Below, in pieces: positions 8,745 through 15,634 of a stretch of 64,000 nucleotides of DNA. Numbering within the stretch: the stretch's first letter is position 1; each line of letters starts with the position of its first letter. The notes under the pieces were generated by a model, which saw only the letters and a program-made list of their open reading frames with translations, was not told where the DNA came from and ran no database searches. This DNA is from RGIG4608 sp045637205 (lineage in GTDB: Bacteria > Bacillota > Clostridia > Oscillospirales > CAG-272): assembly GCA_045637205.1 (NCBI GenBank), contig JAZTYY010000078.1, positions 5,315-69,314 of the forward strand, written 5' to 3'. Position numbers and translations under genes: made by a program.

Positions 8745-9719
8745 TTAAAATTGATTATTTTCTCTCAACAACTCACATAGCTGATGTGCTACGTACCAAA
8801 ACATTACGGGAGGAATTGCATTTCCTAACGCCCTATACTGAGCACCTTCTACTCCAACCAACTTAAATGTTTCGGGAAAAGATTGAATCCTCGCAACCTC
8901 ACGTGGTGTAAATCTTCTGTATCTGCCACCATCTAACAATACAGGATCAGTGCTATTCAAAGACACCTTTGCTAAGTGCGAACCAACCGTATTGCAAGGT
9001 TTATTCAAGTCTTGAGCTGTGCCCTTGTTCATATCTCTCTTGGCTGCTCTCATTCCCTGAACTGCTTTTTCGCTAAAGAAGTATTTTTCGTCAACTTGGT
9101 TCTCTACCACATCGCCAAGAACAGCATAATCATATTCCACAAGCACATCCTCGGGAAATTCGTATTTAAATCCGAGATCATTTCGAATTCCAACGATAAT
9201 TACACGTTCTCTCTTTTGCGGAACTCCAAAGGCAGCAGCATTGATAAGCTTATGTGTTACCTGATAACCTGATTTTTCAAATTCGCTTATAATAAGCGGA
9301 AATGCTTCACCCTTATTTGCCGACAATAATCCTTTAACATTTTCTGCTATAAAACACTTCGGCTGCTTTTCTCTCAAAATTCTACACATTTCGAAGAACA
9401 GCATTCCACGCTCATCTTTGTATCCAAGTCTTTTAGGATTTTGTGCAACAATCGAAAAAGATTGACACGGGAATCCGCCCGTAAGTACATCTATTTCAGG
9501 AATCTCTGATGCCGGGACAGTTCTAATATCTCGTCTATCCGGAATCACACCAAAATTCTCCTCAAATATACGGCAGGCACTTTCCTCTATATCATTTGCA
9601 TAAACAATTTCCATTGGATTCTTGGTATAATTATCGCCAAGAAAATCAAAGCCACCAAGCAATCCAACATCCGTTCCTCCGCAACCGCAGAAGAGCGATG
9701 CAACCTTTAAGCTCGCCAT
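8745..9719 (-). CDS. DNA C5-cytosine methyltransferase, second copy (324 aa)
   Basis: The C5-methyltransferase motifs appear in order: I (FCGCGGTDVG), IV (GGFPCQSFS, catalytic Cys85), VI (AENVKGL), VIII (QKRERVIIVG), IX (RYRRFTPREVARIQSFP) and X (YRALGNAIPP). The target-recognition region between VIII and IX is short. The start overlaps the end of the upstream nuclease gene by 13 bases and has GAGGAG before it. It is clearly different from the other C5 enzyme in the operon, so the two probably read different strands or sites. The enzyme transfers methyl from SAM to cytosine C5. Confidence 0.93.
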   Translation of the reverse strand: MASLKVASLFCGCGGTDVGLLGGFDFLGDNYTKNPMEIVYANDIEESACRIFEENFGVIPDRRDIRTVPASEIPEIDVLTGGFPCQSFSIVAQNPKRLGYKDERGMLFFEMCRILREKQPKCFIAENVKGLLSANKGEAFPLIISEFEKSGYQVTHKLINAAAFGVPQKRERVIIVGIRNDLGFKYEFPEDVLVEYDYAVLGDVVENQVDEKYFFSEKAVQGMRAAKRDMNKGTAQDLNKPCNTVGSHLAKVSLNSTDPVLLDGGRYRRFTPREVARIQSFPETFKLVGVEGAQYRALGNAIPPVMFWYVAHQLCELLRENNQF

Positions 9720-11176
9720 GTTAACAACTCCTCAAACGCCCCAACAACCTTGGGATCAAATGTAATATCTGCACCATCTGTCGGAATCATATCGATCATA
9801 TCCTTTTTATAAAGTCCAACGGGATCTTGCAGTAGGAACAACTTTCTTTCGCCTTTGCTTATCATCAAACGATATACATAATAACGATCACGAGTGCTAT
9901 TCGCAGTATTCCACTCGTTTTTAGTCAAATGAATCTTGTTGAAATGCAAGGGCTTTGCGCTGATTGTGGTCTTTACTTCAATATAGCGCTTTCTTTCATC
10001 AAGCTCAACAGAGCTGATATCATATCCAACTGCAAATTGTGTAGGAATACGCTTTATCAGATGGATAAGATCTTCACGACCACCAATTTTGATTCTCATG
10101 CACTCATGGCCATGAACAAGATTCTCTCCAATATCACCGATGTCCTTGGTAGTGAAATCATCAACGCCTGCTCTTAAGCGTTCGCCTATGATTTCTTCGC
10201 TCTTGATCTTTTCTTTTTCTATCGCCTCAGTATCACTCAATTCCTCTGCTCCGCTCTTCAAAGCGGTGAGCTCTTCGGCATCGGCTGCAATATATGCAAG
10301 AATATCCGTAGAGAAATCTGTATCAGACATGTCACGATTCACGAAGTTAAACCAGCCGATTTTGCAATCATTTATTGCTTCGAGTGTTCCTGACTTAGCT
10401 TTGATCATAACATCATATTGATTGAACCATTCAGTCGATTCAACAAATTTTATAATAGCATCTTCTTCAAGAGAATTGAGATAATATGTTCTGCTATCGT
10501 ACGTAACCAGAAGGTTGGCAATCTCCATGTAATCGACGATATCGCCTGCATAGCGAATCACATCGCCTGTCTGATCATATGTTAATCCCAATCTGCGGTT
10601 TTCCTTAATTCGATTCCATGTCAAAGCAACATCTTCATTATCACGAGTGCATCTCAAATCGTTAAATACGCAATGGCAGATCTCAAATTTTGTTAGACCG
10701 ATATTCTTTCCTTCTTCTGAACACGCATGCTTCAACAATTTGAGAATATACTGTGCCGGTTTGAAATGAATTCCATGCTCAATCTGTTCTAACACAGCAT
10801 GAGATTTTATATGTGCGCCGGGATATTGGAAGCTATAGAGATACGCCTTGAAAAACTCGACCAAGTCTTGTTTTTCTGCCAACTCAATAGCACGTCTGCC
10901 GGGCTTAGCGGTAGATTCATTTTGCTGAATAAAACCGAACAGGGAGGAGATTTCCGTTCTCCAGTTATTGATTGTTTTCAGTTCTCTGTGTGCGTTTCCG
11001 GGATATCTATAGATCGCAGCATTTATTTTAGAGACAAACTCATCAACGGGCAATTCCCCTATTGCGGTCAATTCTTCTGCAAAATATATGAGTACATTTT
11101 CAATATCGCCTTTGAATCTAGGGCGGACATGATGTATGCGAAAATAATATTCACTTGGAATACTGTATTCACTCAT
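9707..11176 (-). CDS. Restriction-endonuclease-like protein with DUF3883/PD-(D/E)XK C-terminus (489 aa)
   Basis: The last 143 residues look like a DUF3883-type nuclease: Glu351 in GDIGEN, Asp386 in GYDISSV, and the E400-V-K402 core in RYIEVKTT followed by HLTKNEW. The first 345 residues are mostly helical with no known motif and could bind the recognition sequence. Two C5 methyltransferase genes lie on either side, one 2 bases upstream and one overlapping by 13 bases, so this is most simply the cleavage subunit of a type II system with two methyltransferases. Start at 11176 follows GGAGG. No ATPase or helicase domain is present in it. Confidence 0.75.
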   Translation of the reverse strand: MSEYSIPSEYYFRIHHVRPRFKGDIENVLIYFAEELTAIGELPVDEFVSKINAAIYRYPGNAHRELKTINNWRTEISSLFGFIQQNESTAKPGRRAIELAEKQDLVEFFKAYLYSFQYPGAHIKSHAVLEQIEHGIHFKPAQYILKLLKHACSEEGKNIGLTKFEICHCVFNDLRCTRDNEDVALTWNRIKENRRLGLTYDQTGDVIRYAGDIVDYMEIANLLVTYDSRTYYLNSLEEDAIIKFVESTEWFNQYDVMIKAKSGTLEAINDCKIGWFNFVNRDMSDTDFSTDILAYIAADAEELTALKSGAEELSDTEAIEKEKIKSEEIIGERLRAGVDDFTTKDIGDIGENLVHGHECMRIKIGGREDLIHLIKRIPTQFAVGYDISSVELDERKRYIEVKTTISAKPLHFNKIHLTKNEWNTANSTRDRYYVYRLMISKGERKLFLLQDPVGLYKKDMIDMIPTDGADITFDPKVVGAFEELLTWRA

Positions 11177-11178
11177 AA

Positions 11179-12228
11179 TTAATCCTCCAATGCTTTTTCA
11201 AGCTGTTTTGCGATACATTCTGCCATAAGGGGCGGAACCGCATTACCTACTTGTCTAAACTGTTGTGTTTTGTTACCTATGAATACAAAATCATCCGGGA
11301 ACGACTGTATTCTCGCACATTCTCTTACGGTAGGAACGCGATTGTACTTGTAATGGAAATGATGTCTATGTCCTGTGTCAATAGTCGGCGCAGGCTTTTG
11401 ACTTGCAAATCGAGTCCATGCCACATGGAAGTTACGGCTGCTTCTATACTCTTCAGGCAAATCACGATAATTTCCACCATCGGGAACAAGAGAGATAATA
11501 TGCTGTACTTTTTCCGAATGCGTAGCTGCAACATGGTTGTATACTTTGCGTGATTTCTCTCTCATGGTTTTTTGATATGCATTCTGTGGAGCAAATACAT
11601 ATTCTTGTTCTTCTTCACCCAATTCATCCGTAAGAGATGGCAAATCAGAAAGAGCCATTTCGCAAGTCACAACATAATCAAGCGCGTCAGGATAGAAGAA
11701 TTCGCTCTCGCCATTCTTCATTCCAACAAACACTACTCTCTTGCGATTTTGAGGCACACCATAATCCGCAGCACAGAGTATCTGATATTTAACCGTATAT
11801 CCAAGCTCAGTAAAACGCTTGATGATATTATCTTTTACTTCTCCGTTAAACAAGCCAACCAATCCCGGAACATTTTCAATAACAAATGCTCTAGGCTTGA
11901 TTTCTTCTACCAAGCGTATGTAACTCAAATAAAGCTTGTTTCTCGGATCATTGAAGTTGCGAGGACCAGAAAGAGAAAATCCCTGACAAGGAGGGCCTCC
12001 AATAATAACATCAATGGTTTTATCGCCAATTACATTCTTGATATCAGCGTATCCGATTTCTGTGATATCACCACATATAGACTTTGCGCCATTATGGTTC
12101 GCTTCAAAGGTTTCAAGTGCTTTTTTATCATTGTCTATTCCAAGGACTATGTTAAAGCCTGCGCGTTCAAATCCACATGACAATCCGCCTGCTCCGCAGA
12201 ACAAATCTAATACATTATATTTAATCAT
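11179..12228 (-). CDS. DNA C5-cytosine methyltransferase, first copy (349 aa)
   Basis: Motifs I (LDLFCGAGGLSCGF), IV (GGPPCQGFSLSG, catalytic Cys81), VI (VIENVPGL), VIII (QNRKRVVFVG), IX (RECARIQSFPDDF) and X (FRQVGNAVPP) are complete. I start the protein at MIKYNVLD (12228), which has GAGGG upstream and overlaps the HTH gene by 8 bases. A longer frame from 12273 would lie wholly inside the HTH gene. It methylates cytosine C5, most likely to protect the host from the adjacent nuclease. A stretch with HATHSEKVQHIISLVPDGGN between motifs VIII and IX is probably part of target recognition. Confidence 0.93.
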   Translation of the reverse strand: MIKYNVLDLFCGAGGLSCGFERAGFNIVLGIDNDKKALETFEANHNGAKSICGDITEIGYADIKNVIGDKTIDVIIGGPPCQGFSLSGPRNFNDPRNKLYLSYIRLVEEIKPRAFVIENVPGLVGLFNGEVKDNIIKRFTELGYTVKYQILCAADYGVPQNRKRVVFVGMKNGESEFFYPDALDYVVTCEMALSDLPSLTDELGEEEQEYVFAPQNAYQKTMREKSRKVYNHVAATHSEKVQHIISLVPDGGNYRDLPEEYRSSRNFHVAWTRFASQKPAPTIDTGHRHHFHYKYNRVPTVRECARIQSFPDDFVFIGNKTQQFRQVGNAVPPLMAECIAKQLEKALED

Positions 12229-12403
12229 TTTTGCTTTCCCTCGTCGTTCTTGCATCAATTGGTTTTTCGGCATCTTCCGGGATTACCCATGCATCTCCAA
12301 GTTTGAAAACGCCTTTAATTCTTCCTTCGGCACACAAAATTTGAACTCTTCTCTGCGAAATGTTCCACTTTCGAGCAGCTTGGCTTGCAGTCATGTACTT
12401 CAT
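12221..12403 (-). CDS. Excisionase/MerR-like helix-turn-helix protein (60 aa)
   Basis: A 60-residue protein whose first half is a winged helix-turn-helix: TASQAARKWNISQRRVQILC, then GRIKG and GDAWVIP, which is the usual beta-hairpin wing of excisionase-like proteins. It is the first gene of the operon, with GGAGG six bases before its start and a consensus promoter 43 bases upstream. Its stop overlaps the first methyltransferase. By position it resembles the controller proteins of restriction-modification systems and may autoregulate the operon, although it belongs to a different family from classic C proteins. Confidence 0.8.
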   Translation of the reverse strand: MKYMTASQAARKWNISQRRVQILCAEGRIKGVFKLGDAWVIPEDAEKPIDARTTRESKND

Positions 12404-12445
12404 GTTTTACCTCCATTTATTCCACGGGGCGAATAATACAACCCT

Positions 12446-12474
12446 AGTATACCATACATTCTCTTTTTTGACAA
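12446..12474 (-). promoter_or_regulatory. Promoter of the defence operon
   Basis: On the minus strand, TTGTCA (12474-12469), a 17-bp spacer and TATACT (12451-12446). This places the transcription start near 12439 and gives a leader of about 36 bases before the HTH gene. No second promoter of this strength was seen between 12403 and 1499. Confidence 0.8.
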
Positions 12475-12527
12475 GATATAAATTAGTATTTATAAAAAAT
12501 TTTAGTATTAATGAACATTCATTTCAT

Positions 12528-12569
12528 GTTACGCAATCACTCAAGTTTTGTTACGCAGGCCGCTACGCA
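12528..12569 (+). repeat. Three G(C/T)TACGCA boxes, set A (arm-site-like)
   Basis: GTTACGCA at 12528 and 12550 and GCTACGCA at 12562, so start-to-start spacings of 22 and 12 bases. The same three boxes occur at 14979-15020 with identical spacings and lie a similar distance (about 135 bases) from the tRNA-like core. This is how arm-type binding sites of a tyrosine integrase or its accessory factor are arranged. The assignment is inferred; the repeats are seen directly. Confidence 0.6.
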
Positions 12570-12679
12570 TCAAGTCCTGAGTTTAAAAAACGTACCGTCG
12601 GAATCGGCTAGATTCTCGGCGGTACACTATTAAAAAAGTTATGCAATTTGTCTAAAAATACACTAAAATAAGGTAATAC

Positions 12680-12735
12680 AGCTGGGAGAGCGCTACCTTG
12701 GGGTGGTAGAGACCCCAAGTGCAAGAATTGACCAG
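12680..12735 (+). repeat. Attachment-site-like sequence A with tRNA-Pro middle portion
   Basis: Bases 12680-12711 read as the D-loop, D-stem 3' half and anticodon arm of tRNA-Pro(GGG): stem CTACC/GGTAG around loop TTGGGGT. The upstream half of the D-stem and the acceptor stem do not match a tRNA, and the sequence after 12711 leaves the tRNA pattern. The 14 bases 12698-12711 are identical to 15147-15160. The decamer AATTGACCAG (12726-12735) recurs immediately left of the core at site B (15137-15146). Confidence 0.6.
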
Positions 12736-12807
12736 CTGCGCCACACCCTTATACTGTTTCCCCGCTGCTTAGAACTTATTTTATCGTGTTTTCGCAACCA
12801 ATATAAT

Positions 12808-12851
12808 GGGCCTGTTCTTACCTGCTTCGAGGGTTGAACAAGCCCGTTTTT
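12808..12851 (+). terminator. Terminator after att-like site A
   Basis: Interrupted stem GGGC-TGTTC (12808-12817) with GAACA-GCCC (12836-12845), followed by five T on the plus strand. It would stop plus-strand transcription coming through the tRNA-like core. The rest of 12404-12944 holds the operon promoter, the arm-like boxes and the att-like core; no protein gene is visible there. Confidence 0.5.
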
Positions 12852-12944
12852 CGCCTTTGACCACATGTTTGACCACTTGCGGAGATTTTTGCTCTATTTA
12901 CACTTAATAGTACTATTTCGAAGTTCTATATTATAATTTAAATA

Positions 12945-14831
12945 TCAAACCTCAATGGGGTCTTTTATTCCACAAATATCCTTAATAACATCAAAGATTT
13001 TTGCAAAATTCGAAAAATCAAAGTCTGCTGCATACTCATCTTGATCTAAGATCAATTGTGCAAAATCATCCTTAGGCAATGCAACAGAATGTTGCATTTC
13101 TGGGTCATCTGCTACCATATAAACCTTTTCATCAATCACCCCATTTATTAACACCTTATTTTTAATGCCACTAATACGCGTTTGATACTTTGCGTCCTTA
13201 CCTATACCCGTTGAGTAGAATTCTTCTCCCAAAAACAATCTACGCCCTTGAGAATCAACCTTCAACAAATCATCTTTAGAGTAATAGTGCTCAATAGACG
13301 TGTATTTTCCATACACATCTTCATTTACCATTGGAATAGAAAATGCATAAATGTTAGGATATAGTTCAATATACTCTACTCCTGAATCTCCAACAGTTTT
13401 TTTGCATATTTCTTCATTGTCACGATCAAACATACCGATCAACTTTCTGCTGGGAGAAGCAATATTAAACTGTTTCAAAAGTTCCATTAATGTAGTATCG
13501 CCCATTGTATCTTCATATTCATAGATATCTATGGGCAAGTCTAGACCAAGCTTCTTAATTGCTGATTTAAGATGCTTCCAATCACTCTTTCCTTCCGTAA
13601 TAATGAGAGGTCTTTGAGATTTTTCGGTTTCTGCAAATAACAAATTGTATTTTTTTGCAAAACGTTCATTCTCACTCACCATCATATTGTATACTTCTTC
13701 GAAAAGATCATTATTGTATGGTGTACACCTTAATCCATTGTTGTCCAAATCAAATATCGAATAACATATATCTGCACTTTGCTCAAGTCCCAAATTAAAA
13801 AACGGAGAATGCGATGTTACTACAAACTGAACATTAGGAAACAGCTTCATAAGAGAAGGTAAAACTTCCTTCTGCAGTTTAATATGTAGGTGCTTGTCTA
13901 TTTCATCTATAAGAACTACTCCCGATACGCTACTGAAATCATGCTGAATATTGTCAGCTTGTCTGGTGATTTCTCCAAACAGACTAACTAATGCTAATTC
14001 GCCGGAAGACATATTGAATATTGATGGATATAAATGTCGGCCACTAATTTTTTCAATAATTTGGATTCTTGTAAAACCAGATTGACGCGGACCTATTCCC
14101 AGTCTTACTGGCACTTTAACCTTGGATCGTAACAATTCACTAAAGATCTTGTTTAGATGTTCCCAGTTTCTCTGAGCTCCAGTTTTATACAATTCGCTAT
14201 CCAAGACTATATCCATAATCCAATTCGCAATATCTGGCAAATTAGAAGTTACTTCAATCGGGTTAGTCAGATATCCTGTAAATCCCATATCCTTCTTAAA
14301 TGATAAAGATACCGCATATGGATCATTAAGATAAGAGGGTTGCTCATATCTATACGCCGGGAAATAAGTCATTAAATTTGACTCAAACAAGTTTCTAATC
14401 TTTTCCTTATCAGTTATGGTAAAGTATTTAACAACAGATGATTTATCAGACTTATTTTTTAATGTAGCATATGCAATTGGATTTGAAATTTCAACATCTT
14501 GATTATAATTACTCTCATCACTTAAGTCACGTATATCAATATAATCAATATTTTCATTATCATCAACGAACCTCAGATAGACAAACGAATGTTTGGATTT
14601 GTCTAATACTGTAATTCCAGAAGATACTCTATAAAATTTGTTTTCAATCCCCTCAAACTGAAAAGCAAAACCTTTCTTGGCAAATTCAAAAAAAGCATCT
14701 ACCACATAAGACATTATAGTTGTTTTACCAGCCCCATTTATTCCAGACAGGACTGTAATATTGCTATCAAAATTTAACTTCAAATTTTCGAACGGCGCTC
14801 TATTGAATATTTGCATTTCCTGTAACCGCAT
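12945..14831 (-). CDS. OLD-like ATPase with TOPRIM nuclease domain (628 aa)
   Basis: The N-terminal ABC-type ATPase has Walker A (GINGAGKTT, 30-38), signature (SSGE, 275-278), Walker B (VVLIDEID, 305-312) and the switch His (SHS, about 341). The C-terminal part carries a TOPRIM core: Glu413 in ITEGKSD and D469/D471 in MFDRDN. This is the layout of OLD-family nucleases, which cut or nick DNA in phage defence. There is no UvrD-like helicase partner, so it is not a standard Gabija pair. Start chosen at 14831 (MRLQEM) with GGAG 8 bases upstream; the ATG at 14855 has none. It is the only gene in the candidate cassette. Confidence 0.8.
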   Translation of the reverse strand: MRLQEMQIFNRAPFENLKLNFDSNITVLSGINGAGKTTIMSYVVDAFFEFAKKGFAFQFEGIENKFYRVSSGITVLDKSKHSFVYLRFVDDNENIDYIDIRDLSDESNYNQDVEISNPIAYATLKNKSDKSSVVKYFTITDKEKIRNLFESNLMTYFPAYRYEQPSYLNDPYAVSLSFKKDMGFTGYLTNPIEVTSNLPDIANWIMDIVLDSELYKTGAQRNWEHLNKIFSELLRSKVKVPVRLGIGPRQSGFTRIQIIEKISGRHLYPSIFNMSSGELALVSLFGEITRQADNIQHDFSSVSGVVLIDEIDKHLHIKLQKEVLPSLMKLFPNVQFVVTSHSPFFNLGLEQSADICYSIFDLDNNGLRCTPYNNDLFEEVYNMMVSENERFAKKYNLLFAETEKSQRPLIITEGKSDWKHLKSAIKKLGLDLPIDIYEYEDTMGDTTLMELLKQFNIASPSRKLIGMFDRDNEEICKKTVGDSGVEYIELYPNIYAFSIPMVNEDVYGKYTSIEHYYSKDDLLKVDSQGRRLFLGEEFYSTGIGKDAKYQTRISGIKNKVLINGVIDEKVYMVADDPEMQHSVALPKDDFAQLILDQDEYAADFDFSNFAKIFDVIKDICGIKDPIEV

Positions 14832-14881
14832 GTTATTTTCTCCTCGTACTGACAATTGTGCTAAATGTGTATTACATGCAT

Positions 14882-14910
14882 ATTATATCACAAAATTCGT
14901 CCTTTTTCAA
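14882..14910 (-). promoter_or_regulatory. Promoter of the OLD-like gene
   Basis: On the minus strand, TTGAAA (14910-14905), 17-bp spacer and TATAAT (14887-14882). It lies about 50 bases before the chosen start codon. An 8-bp stem with one mismatch (about 14926-14951) sits just upstream. Confidence 0.8.
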
Positions 14911-14978
14911 CAATATTATGTAAACAAGGCGACGAATTTCTACGCCGCCTTATCATATATAATTCCATTGTCTTCCCT

Positions 14979-15020
14979 GCTACGCAATTTGGTTATATTC
15001 GCTACGCAGTTTGTTACGCA
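14979..15020 (+). repeat. Three G(C/T)TACGCA boxes, set B (arm-site-like)
   Basis: GCTACGCA at 14979 and 15001 and GTTACGCA at 15013; start-to-start spacing is 22 and 12 bases, exactly as in set A. The distance from the last box to the tRNA core is 134 bases here and 136 in set A. Such identical geometry around two copies of the same core argues against coincidence. Confidence 0.6.
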
Positions 15021-15146
15021 ATGATGCTTTTAAGTTATTTTATGATGCTAAAACGCTATTCACTTCACACAAAAAAACAGGTCAAATAATGAACTTAATG
15101 CCTCTACTCGCTGTGAGTAATGACCGAAAGTTTAAAAATTGACCAG

Positions 15147-15191
15147 TTGGGGTGGTAGAGGCCGCAGGTTCAAGTCCTGTCACTTAGACCA
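15147..15191 (+). pseudogene. tRNA-Pro(GGG) 3' half (displaced remnant at att-like site B)
   Basis: From the anticodon loop onward the sequence is a perfect tRNA 3' half: loop TTGGGGT, stem GGTAG, variable AGGCC, T arm GCAGG-TTCAAGT-CCTGT, acceptor CACTTAG, discriminator A and an encoded CCA (15189-15191). The loop gives anticodon GGG with the usual U33 and G37. The bases left of 15147 are not tRNA, so this piece alone cannot function. A canonical terminator follows at once, which suggests this was the end of a real chromosomal tRNA gene. Confidence 0.7.
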
Positions 15192-15222
15192 ATCGGACGT
15201 CCAAATGGGCGTCCGATTTTTC
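15192..15222 (+). terminator. Terminator of the former tRNA-Pro gene
   Basis: Perfect 8-bp stem ATCGGACG/CGTCCGAT (15192-15199 with 15210-15217), 10-nt loop, then a T-run on the plus strand. It begins immediately after the CCA. Confidence 0.8.
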
Positions 15223-15391
15223 TTTATTTATCAATATTTGATAAGCAACGTATTTGCCTGTGTCAAGAGGCTTGCCGTTTTCGTCGGTATCTCTGATAGT
15301 TCTAAAAGCAATCTTTTCCTTGTTGATTCCATCCTTTTGAGCTTGGTCGGGGGTGCGAGCGGAATTTTTATTGCCATTTTTATTTTGAGTA

Positions 15392-15420
15392 TTGACAAAC
15401 GCATTTGCTTTGTGTATAAT
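15392..15420 (+). promoter_or_regulatory. Consensus promoter of the candidate small RNA
   Basis: TTGACA (15392-15397), exactly 17 bp, then TATAAT (15415-15420): both boxes are perfect consensus. The expected start point, 7 bases after the -10 box, is A15427, the first base of the helix of the RNA below. No protein gene follows on this strand. Confidence 0.8.
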
Positions 15421-15426
15421 GGTATT

Positions 15427-15501
15427 AGAGTCAAGACGAGTTATAATGTTGGGAAATTGTATCCCAAGGTTCACTGACAACTCTTGACTCTTATTTTTAT
15501 T
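15427..15501 (+). ncRNA. Candidate small structured RNA (about 75 nt), family unknown
   Basis: The predicted transcript opens with AGAGTCAAGA (15427-15436), which pairs perfectly with TCTTGACTCT (15482-15491). Inside is a second hairpin, TTGGGA/TCCCAA (15449-15454 with 15462-15467) with a 7-nt loop. Single-stranded segments of 12 and 14 bases lie between the helices. The 3' side ends TATTTTTATT, a termination-like tail. It has no start codon with a ribosome-binding site and no coding potential on this strand. I do not recognise it as a named RNA family. It is transcribed convergently towards pfkA. Confidence 0.55.
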
Positions 15502-15579
15502 CCAATAAATTTCAGTTATATCACGAAATCAACCACAAATCAACATTATTTTTTAATTGTTTCGTAAAATTACTTGCAA

Positions 15580-15612
15580 AAAAGAGCTTGACGCTATTGG
15601 TCAAGCTCTTTT
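15580..15612 (-). terminator. Terminator of pfkA (bidirectional)
   Basis: Perfect 12-bp stem (15580-15591 with 15601-15612) with a 9-nt loop. Six T follow on the minus strand. The stem sequence AAAAGAGCTTGA is the same as in the terminator at 535-567. Confidence 0.8.
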
Positions 15613-15634
15613 ATATTGTATTTGATTGTGTAAA

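Larger units (their letters stand above)
12698..15160. mobile_element. Candidate integrase-less cassette inserted in tRNA-Pro(GGG)
   Basis: The 14-bp core TTGGGGTGGTAGAG occurs at both ends. Joining the left outer flank (up to 12704) to the right outer flank (from 15154) restores a tRNA-Pro body from D-loop through anticodon arm, variable loop, T arm and CCA. The 2.45 kb between contains only one protein gene, an OLD-like ATPase, and no recombinase. Matching arm-like boxes lie left of each core. I infer a passive element mobilised in trans, possibly by an integrase of the larger element to the left. Confidence 0.5.

Noticed and set aside
11572..12436. Plus-strand frames of 202 and 140 aa opposite the first methyltransferase
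   Set aside because: Both lie antisense to the C5 methyltransferase and HTH genes, whose motifs are complete. No ribosome-binding site or domain pattern supports them.
12680..12735. Functional tRNA-Pro gene
   Set aside because: Only the D-loop to anticodon arm matches. The acceptor stem, the 5' half of the D-stem and the T arm are absent, so no tRNA can form.
15184..15480. Possible minus-strand protein of 98 aa beside the tRNA remnant
   Set aside because: It needs a TTG start without a good ribosome-binding site, its end is encoded by the tRNA terminator hairpin, and it runs antisense through the promoter and small RNA. The middle (IRDTDENGKPLDTGKYVAYQ) does look protein-like, so a decayed gene fragment remains possible.
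535..15612. Same AAAAGAGCTTGA hairpin at 535-567 and 15580-15612 as boundary repeats of an element
   Set aside because: Both work as ordinary terminators next to gene ends and differ in loop. Similar terminators are common, so they are not evidence of element ends.
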